DNA of 40,053 nucleotides from Methylobacterium sp. Leaf117 (GTDB lineage Bacteria; Pseudomonadota; Alphaproteobacteria; Rhizobiales; Beijerinckiaceae), in the NCBI RefSeq assembly GCF_001422985.1, contig NZ_LMNL01000008.1:1-40053 (forward strand), written 5' to 3'. A program made the position numbers and the translations under genes. Below, in pieces: positions 35,671 to 40,053 of this stretch (its first letter is position 1; every line of letters starts with the position of its first letter). The notes under the pieces are model-generated. The model was not told the origin of the DNA. It saw only the letters and a program-made list of their open reading frames with translations, and searched no databases.

Positions 35671-36975
35671 TCACGCCGCGCCGCGCGCTCGTGCTTGTCC
35701 GCACGTGTCTGTCCTCTTGGCGAGGGCCAGCGCGGCGGTCGTTCCTGAACGGATGGCTCCCTCGATCGTCGATGGCAGGCCGGTCGCGGTCCAGTCGCCT
35801 GCCAGGACGAGATTTTCATGAGCCGTCACGGCGCCGGAACGCCGCGCGGCCTCGGCGGGCGTTGCCGCGAAGGTCGCCCGCTTCTCCTTGACGATCTGCC
35901 AGCTTGGCAGTTCGGGTGCAAGTCCGGTCAAAGTTACGATCTCCGACCAGATCTGACGTCCCAAATCCTCGCGCGGCACATCCAAGAGACGATCCGCTCC
36001 GCTGATGGTCACGGACAGACGATCCGGATAAGCAAACAGCCACTCCGTAATACCGTTCACCACACCCAGAATTAACGGCGCACCCGGCGGCGGGACCACA
36101 GCAAAATGGGCGTTCACGATCGAACGGTGGCTCTGCGGGGCCGGCAGGCCCGGCAGCAGGTCGCACGCGACCCACGGCGGCAGCGCGACGACGACCGCAT
36201 CCTCCGGTGCCAGGGTGATGGTTTCGTCGCTGAAGACGAGGCCGTCGATGCGGCCGGCGCCGAGGACAAGGCTGCGCAGGCGGTGCCCGAAGCGCAACTC
36301 CGTCCCCCGCCGGGTGAGATAATCGATGGCAGGATCGACGAAGGCGGCCGACAGGCCACCGACTGCAACGAGGGGCCGGCACGCCTTGCCGCCGGCGCCC
36401 AGCGTCTCGCGCAGGATGGTGGCCGCAAGACCGGTGTCACTTTCCTTCGGGTCGGTGTTCAGGGCCGCGAGCAGGACGGGGTGCCACAGCCGATCGTAGA
36501 GCGTGCCTTCGCAGGTCATGCTCTCGCCGATGGTGCCACCCTGGCCCGGCGCCTTGCCGGCCGCTGCCTTCAGGATACCGAGAGGCGCTAGGTAGTCGCG
36601 CGCTGCGGTGCCGGGCACCCGACGGGAGGCCTGAAGCACCCACCACGGCACCCGGCCGGCATTGGGGCGCAAGGTCCAACGCTCGCCGGTCTTCAGGTCG
36701 GCGAAGGGAAACGCCGCTTCGTCCGGCCCGGACAAGGCACTCTCCGGGGCGCCGATCGTGCGCATGAAGGCGAGCGCCGAGGTATTGCCCGACAGCAGCA
36801 GGTGGTTGCCGTTGTCGATGGTAAGGCCGAGGGTCGGATCGTAGTACGAGCGGCAGCGGCCGCCAGCTTGCTTGGCCGCCTCGTGCACGACGACGCGCGC
36901 CCCGCGATCGACCAGCGAGACGGCGGCGGACAGCCCGGCGAGACCCGCCCCGACGACGTGGACCGTTCCCACCAT
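35671..36975 (-). CDS. hpnE: hydroxysqualene dehydroxylase HpnE (FAD-dependent)
   Basis: 434 residues from ATG 36975 (MVGTVHVVGAG). The frame is open upstream, but that part overlaps hpnD and is not coding. It has an N-terminal FAD-binding Rossmann motif VVGAGLAGLSAAVSLVDRGARVVVHEA, then AGGRCRSYYD, typical of amine-oxidase/phytoene-desaturase-like flavoproteins, and a C-terminal FAD contact AGDWTATGLPSTIEGAIRSG. HpnE reduces hydroxysqualene to squalene, the last of three steps from farnesyl diphosphate. Its start overlaps the hpnD stop as TGATG. Confidence 0.95.
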   Translation of the reverse strand: MVGTVHVVGAGLAGLSAAVSLVDRGARVVVHEAAKQAGGRCRSYYDPTLGLTIDNGNHLLLSGNTSALAFMRTIGAPESALSGPDEAAFPFADLKTGERWTLRPNAGRVPWWVLQASRRVPGTAARDYLAPLGILKAAAGKAPGQGGTIGESMTCEGTLYDRLWHPVLLAALNTDPKESDTGLAATILRETLGAGGKACRPLVAVGGLSAAFVDPAIDYLTRRGTELRFGHRLRSLVLGAGRIDGLVFSDETITLAPEDAVVVALPPWVACDLLPGLPAPQSHRSIVNAHFAVVPPPGAPLILGVVNGITEWLFAYPDRLSVTISGADRLLDVPREDLGRQIWSEIVTLTGLAPELPSWQIVKEKRATFAATPAEAARRSGAVTAHENLVLAGDWTATGLPSTIEGAIRSGTTAALALAKRTDTCGQARARGAA

Positions 36976-37829
36976 CAGACGATCCCGTGCCGGAGGACGA
37001 CGCCGAGAAGCGCGAGCTTGCCGGGCTTGACCCGCGCCCGCGGCTTGGCCCAGCCCCGGGTCAGGACAGCGTCGAGGTAGAGCCGATAGGCCGCCGCCAT
37101 CAGGCGCGGCGCCTTGGTGACCTTGCGCGGGCACTTCGCGATGATGTCCCAAGTCTTGGCGTAATGCGCTTCGGCCTCACCGGCCACGGCGATGCAGACC
37201 TCGCCGATTCGCGGATGATCGATGGCGGCCTGGGGCGTCGGCGCGGTGAGGCCGATGGCGGCCAGCTTCTCGCGCGGCAGGTACAGGCGATTGCGCGCAG
37301 CGTCCTCGTCGATGTCGCGCAGGATGTTGGTGAGCTGGAGAGCGCGGCCCTCGTGATGGGCAAGCGCGATGCCCTCCTGCTCGGACAGGCCGAAGATCCG
37401 GACGGACAGGCGACCGACGGCGCTGGCGACCCGGTCGCAATAGAGGTCCAGGGTCGCCTCGTCGGGGGCGATGATGTCTTCGAAGGCATCCATCGCCATG
37501 CCGTCGATCACCGCCTGGAAGTCTTCGCGCAGGAGACCGTAGCGGCGGATGGGTACGACGAGGTCTTGCACCCGCGGCGTCGGGCGGCCGGCATAGAGTG
37601 CATCGATCTCGGCGCGCCAGCGGTCGAGTTCGGCGGCGCGGACGGGCGCGGGCCCGCCGTCGTCGGCGACGTCGTCGACAGCCCGGCAGAAGGCGTAGAC
37701 CGCGTACATCGCCGCGCGGCGATCGGGCGGCAGGAGGCGCATCGCCGTATAGAACGAGGACGACTTTGCCGGGAGGGCGTTGACCTGAGGAGACGCGGAT
37801 TCGGCGGCGGGGGACAGGGTGGCGCTCAT
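36975..37829 (-). CDS. hpnD: presqualene diphosphate synthase HpnD
   Basis: 284 residues from ATG 37829, which overlaps the hpnC stop by four bases. All-helical squalene/phytoene synthase fold with the two Asp-rich motifs: CRAVDDVADDGG near residue 48 and LTNILRDIDEDAARNRLYLP near residue 167. HpnD couples two farnesyl diphosphates to presqualene diphosphate. The N-terminal 20 residues are low-complexity. The tail (LYLDAVLTRGWAKPRARVKPGKLALLGVVLRHGIV) is typical of HpnD. Confidence 0.95.
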   Translation of the reverse strand: MSATLSPAAESASPQVNALPAKSSSFYTAMRLLPPDRRAAMYAVYAFCRAVDDVADDGGPAPVRAAELDRWRAEIDALYAGRPTPRVQDLVVPIRRYGLLREDFQAVIDGMAMDAFEDIIAPDEATLDLYCDRVASAVGRLSVRIFGLSEQEGIALAHHEGRALQLTNILRDIDEDAARNRLYLPREKLAAIGLTAPTPQAAIDHPRIGEVCIAVAGEAEAHYAKTWDIIAKCPRKVTKAPRLMAAAYRLYLDAVLTRGWAKPRARVKPGKLALLGVVLRHGIV

Positions 37830-38737
37830 GCCCGGCTCTCCCGTGCCACTTTCGCGGCTTGAACCCGCAGCGTTCGGCCGCGGAGGGGACGACGCGCGAG
37901 GGTGGTGGCGATGCCGCCGAGCGCGGTCAGCGCGAAGGCGGCTTTGCCGTGGTGCACCTTCTCGCTCAGAGGGTCGCGCTCCATCAGGCCCCGGCACAGC
38001 ACGACGGCGAGGCGGTGGATCGCAGCGATCTCCAGGCTGAGGCGCAGATCGGCGATGAGATCGGGCAGCACTGCGCCCTCCTCGAGCAGCCCCATGGTGC
38101 GCTCCGCCAGTTCCCGGATCGCGCCCCGGAGCGCCGGCGATGCTTTGTCGGCAGACAGCTCCGAGATCTCGGCGCCATGCGCGTCGAGGGTCTCCTGCGG
38201 CAGATAGACCCGATCGATGGCGCGAAAATCCTTCCCACAATCCTGCAGGTGGTTGATGATCTGAAGGGCGGCGCAGATCGCATCGGACGGCCCCCAGACC
38301 ACGCTGCGATCTTCGCCATGCACGTCCAGGACGTAGCGGCCGACCGGCATGGCCGAGAGGCGGCAATAGGCGATCAGCTCGTTCCAGTCGGCGTAGCGGT
38401 TCTTGCGCGCGTCGAGCCGGAAGGCGTCGAGAAGTTCGAGGGCATGCGTCGGGGGAAGCCCGCGCGCCGCCAGTTCCCGCCGCAGGGGCTCGGCAGCCGA
38501 ATCGGTCGGACGGGTGCCCGTCAGGTCGTCGGCCAGGGCGTCGAGGAGTTCGAGCTTCCGCTCCTGATTCAGACCGGTATGATCGGCGACGTCGTCGCCG
38601 GCGCGGACGAAGTCGTAGAACGCCAGGATCGCACCGCGATGCTTGGGATGGATCAGGTGGGAGGCGACGGGGAAGTTCTCGTCGCGATAGCCCTTGCCGG
38701 TCCGCGCCTCGGTGGCGGTGTGGATCGTCGCGCTCAT
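37826..38737 (-). CDS. hpnC: hydroxysqualene synthase HpnC
   Basis: 303 residues, squalene/phytoene synthase fold. Starts MSATIHTATEARTGKGYRDENFPVASHLI, a recognised HpnC opening. Asp-rich motifs are FYDFVRAGDDVADHTG (about residues 41-56) and IINHLQDCGKDFRAIDRVYLP. HpnC turns presqualene diphosphate into hydroxysqualene, the step between HpnD and HpnE. It overlaps hpnA upstream and hpnD downstream by four bases each, so the operon is tightly coupled. Confidence 0.95.
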   Translation of the reverse strand: MSATIHTATEARTGKGYRDENFPVASHLIHPKHRGAILAFYDFVRAGDDVADHTGLNQERKLELLDALADDLTGTRPTDSAAEPLRRELAARGLPPTHALELLDAFRLDARKNRYADWNELIAYCRLSAMPVGRYVLDVHGEDRSVVWGPSDAICAALQIINHLQDCGKDFRAIDRVYLPQETLDAHGAEISELSADKASPALRGAIRELAERTMGLLEEGAVLPDLIADLRLSLEIAAIHRLAVVLCRGLMERDPLSEKVHHGKAAFALTALGGIATTLARRPLRGRTLRVQAAKVARESRA

Positions 38738-39759
38738 GGCAGGCGTCCCTCCTGGCGGAACCAGGCGATCGCGTCGGACAGGCCCTGTGCGTAGGGCCGC
38801 GCGGTGTAGCCGAGTTCGGCCCGCGCCTTCGCGTCGGAGAAGAACATCCGGTAGCGCGACATCCGGATGCCGTCGATGGTGGCGAAGGGGGCCTTGCCGG
38901 TGAACCGCGCGATCTGCTCGGAGACGAAGGCGATCGGGTAGACCACCGCCCGCGGCAGGTTCACGGTCGGGGCTTTGCGGCCGACCATGCCGGCGATGTC
39001 GGCCAGCATCTGCGACAGAAGCACGTTCTCTCCGCCGAGGATGTAACGCTCGCCGGTCCGACCGTGCCGGAGCGCCAGCAGGTGCCCGGCCGCCACGTCG
39101 TCGACATGGGCCAGGTTCAGCCCGGTATCGACGAAGGCCGGCATCCGGCCGAGCGCGGCTTCGAGGATGATGCGGCCGGTCGGGGTCGGCTTGACGTCGC
39201 GCGGGCCGATCGGGGTCGACGGATTGACGATGACCACGGGCAGGCCGTTGCGGGCCGCCATCTCCTCGACCACGCGCTCGGACACGACCTTGCTGCGCTT
39301 GTAGGCGCCGATGGCCGTGCCGGGGGTCAGGGGCCGGGTCTCGTCCGCCGGAGTGCCATCGTCGTGCGGCTTGATGGTGGCGACGCTCGACGTATAGACG
39401 ATCCGCTCGATGCCGGCGCGCAGAGCCTCTTCCATCAGGATGACGGCACCGTCGCGGTTGGTCGCCACGATCTCTTCCGGATCGGGTGCCCAGAGGCGGT
39501 AATCGGCGGCGGCGTGGATAAGATAGCGCTGCCCCTGGAGGGCCCGTGCGACGGCGGCGCGGTCGCGCATGTCGCCCTCGACGATTTCGACGTCGTTCCA
39601 GGTCAGGTTGGTGCGCGGGGAGGTGGCCCGCACCATGATCCGCACGGGAAAGCCCGCCTTGCGGAAGACGTCGACCAGGGCCGCTCCCAGGAAACCGCTC
39701 GCGCCCGTGATGAGAACCGGGCCGGCATCGAACGGGCCGGAAGGGGTCGCCTGTGGCAT
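38734..39759 (-). CDS. hpnA: hopanoid-associated sugar epimerase HpnA
   Basis: 341-residue extended SDR (NAD-dependent epimerase/dehydratase fold). It has the cofactor motif VLITGASGFLGAALV (about 15-29), the active-site Ser-Thr region VYTSSVATI and catalytic GAYKRSK (Tyr-x3-Lys). HpnA-type genes head many hopanoid clusters; the exact substrate is unsettled, and a role in side-chain sugar chemistry is assumed. First gene of this hopanoid operon, 162 bases after the dxs stop. A hairpin at 39878-39897 lies between them, so the operon probably has its own promoter in 39760-39877. Confidence 0.93.
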   Translation of the reverse strand: MPQATPSGPFDAGPVLITGASGFLGAALVDVFRKAGFPVRIMVRATSPRTNLTWNDVEIVEGDMRDRAAVARALQGQRYLIHAAADYRLWAPDPEEIVATNRDGAVILMEEALRAGIERIVYTSSVATIKPHDDGTPADETRPLTPGTAIGAYKRSKVVSERVVEEMAARNGLPVVIVNPSTPIGPRDVKPTPTGRIILEAALGRMPAFVDTGLNLAHVDDVAAGHLLALRHGRTGERYILGGENVLLSQMLADIAGMVGRKAPTVNLPRAVVYPIAFVSEQIARFTGKAPFATIDGIRMSRYRMFFSDAKARAELGYTARPYAQGLSDAIAWFRQEGRLP

Positions 39760-39877
39760 TTCTCTCGTAAGGGTCTGAGGATCTTATGCGAGCGCCGGGC
39801 CCGAAGCGAACTTCGGACCCATGGATGGCGCGCTTTTGTCATCGAAATCGCTGCCGGACAAGCGCAACGGAGACACA

Positions 39878-39897
39878 CCCGGGCCGCAAAGCCCGGG
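39878..39897 (-). terminator. hairpin after dxs, possible terminator
   Basis: Arms CCCGGGC (39878-39884) and GCCCGGG (39891-39897) around a six-base loop, 25 bases downstream of the dxs stop on the minus strand. The bases after it on that strand (TGTGTCTCC) are only mildly T-rich, so termination may be partial and dxs could read into hpnA. Confidence 0.5.
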
Positions 39898-39921
39898 CAA
39901 CCGTCATGCGCCGGCAGCGGA

Positions 39922-40053
39922 TCAGGCGAGGCGCAGGCGACCCGACTGCCCGGCCTTCCGTTCGGGCAAGGCGGCCTTGACGGTGTTGAGGATGCCGGCG
40001 GCGTCGAGGCCGGCCTCGGCGTACATCGCGTCCGGCGCATTGTGGTCCTGGTA
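39922..40053 (-). CDS. dxs: 1-deoxy-D-xylulose-5-phosphate synthase, C-terminal end (partial)
   Basis: The minus-strand frame from the window edge reads 43 residues ([25 protein letters not shown]...) to a stop at 39922-39924. The pattern [12 protein letters not shown] is the conserved C-terminus of Dxs, the thiamine-diphosphate enzyme that makes the first intermediate of the non-mevalonate isoprenoid pathway. Its place just upstream of hopanoid genes on the same strand fits a supply role. Most of the gene lies outside the window. Confidence 0.88.
   Translation of the reverse strand, partial: YQDHNAPDAMYAEAGLDAAGILNTVKAALPERKAGQSGRLRLA

Noticed and set aside
36976..37152. Longer HpnE start
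   Set aside because: The FAD-binding fold starts right after ATG 36975, and the upstream codons overlap hpnD.

Overview
The window looks like a high-GC alphaproteobacterial chromosome, most probably Methylobacterium/Methylorubrum or a close relative. This is inferred from the hopanoid gene order beside dxs, the GC-rich codon use, the overlapping operons and the families of insertion sequences (IS); no marker gene proves it.

Layout. (1) 1-7210 is a nest of insertion sequences. Two IS5-type transposase remnants are followed by the left-end relic of an IS110/IS1111-type element. Then comes one IS3-family element (532-6961) into which an IS21 (547-3172), an IS630 (3198-4356) and an IS1111-type element (about 4681-6036) have inserted. 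Removing the three guests restores an IS3 of about 1.28 kb with matching ends. A broken C-terminus of an IS701-like transposase follows. (2) 7211-14250 is a lower-GC accessory segment: a class II DAHP synthase, an HD-GYP protein, an AT-rich spacer of about 600 bp, and a three-gene glycosyltransferase operon with overlapping genes. (3) 14251-15860 on the minus strand holds a PIG-L deacetylase and a GT2 glycosyltransferase of host-like composition, convergent with the operon above. (4) 15937-24233 on the minus strand is a dipeptide/oligopeptide-type ABC transporter (binding protein, two permeases, two ATPases) followed by an amidase and a polysaccharide-deacetylase-family hydrolase, which suggests uptake and hydrolysis of an amide compound. 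(5) 24527-32336 holds an SDR oxidoreductase, several small genes of unknown function, two divergent Crp/Fnr regulators, a PAS-like/GGDEF/EAL protein and a BLUF blue-light sensor. (6) 32573-39759 on the minus strand is the hopanoid cluster hpnA-hpnC-hpnD-hpnE-shc-hpnG, preceded by the 3' end of dxs.

How the genes work together. Dxs supplies isoprenoid precursor. HpnD, HpnC and HpnE turn farnesyl diphosphate into squalene, Shc cyclises it, and HpnG acts on the adenosylhopane side chain. The signalling block joins light sensing (BLUF) with cyclic-di-GMP turnover (GGDEF/EAL, and HD-GYP further left) and Crp/Fnr regulators. The glycosyltransferase/PIG-L genes probably build an unidentified surface glycoconjugate.

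The most unusual sequence signal is in the IS1111-type element. Its long non-coding end carries GTCCT+CATAAAAGCG, which matches both sides of the site where that same element is inserted. This is what a target-guide segment of a bridge RNA/seekRNA could look like.
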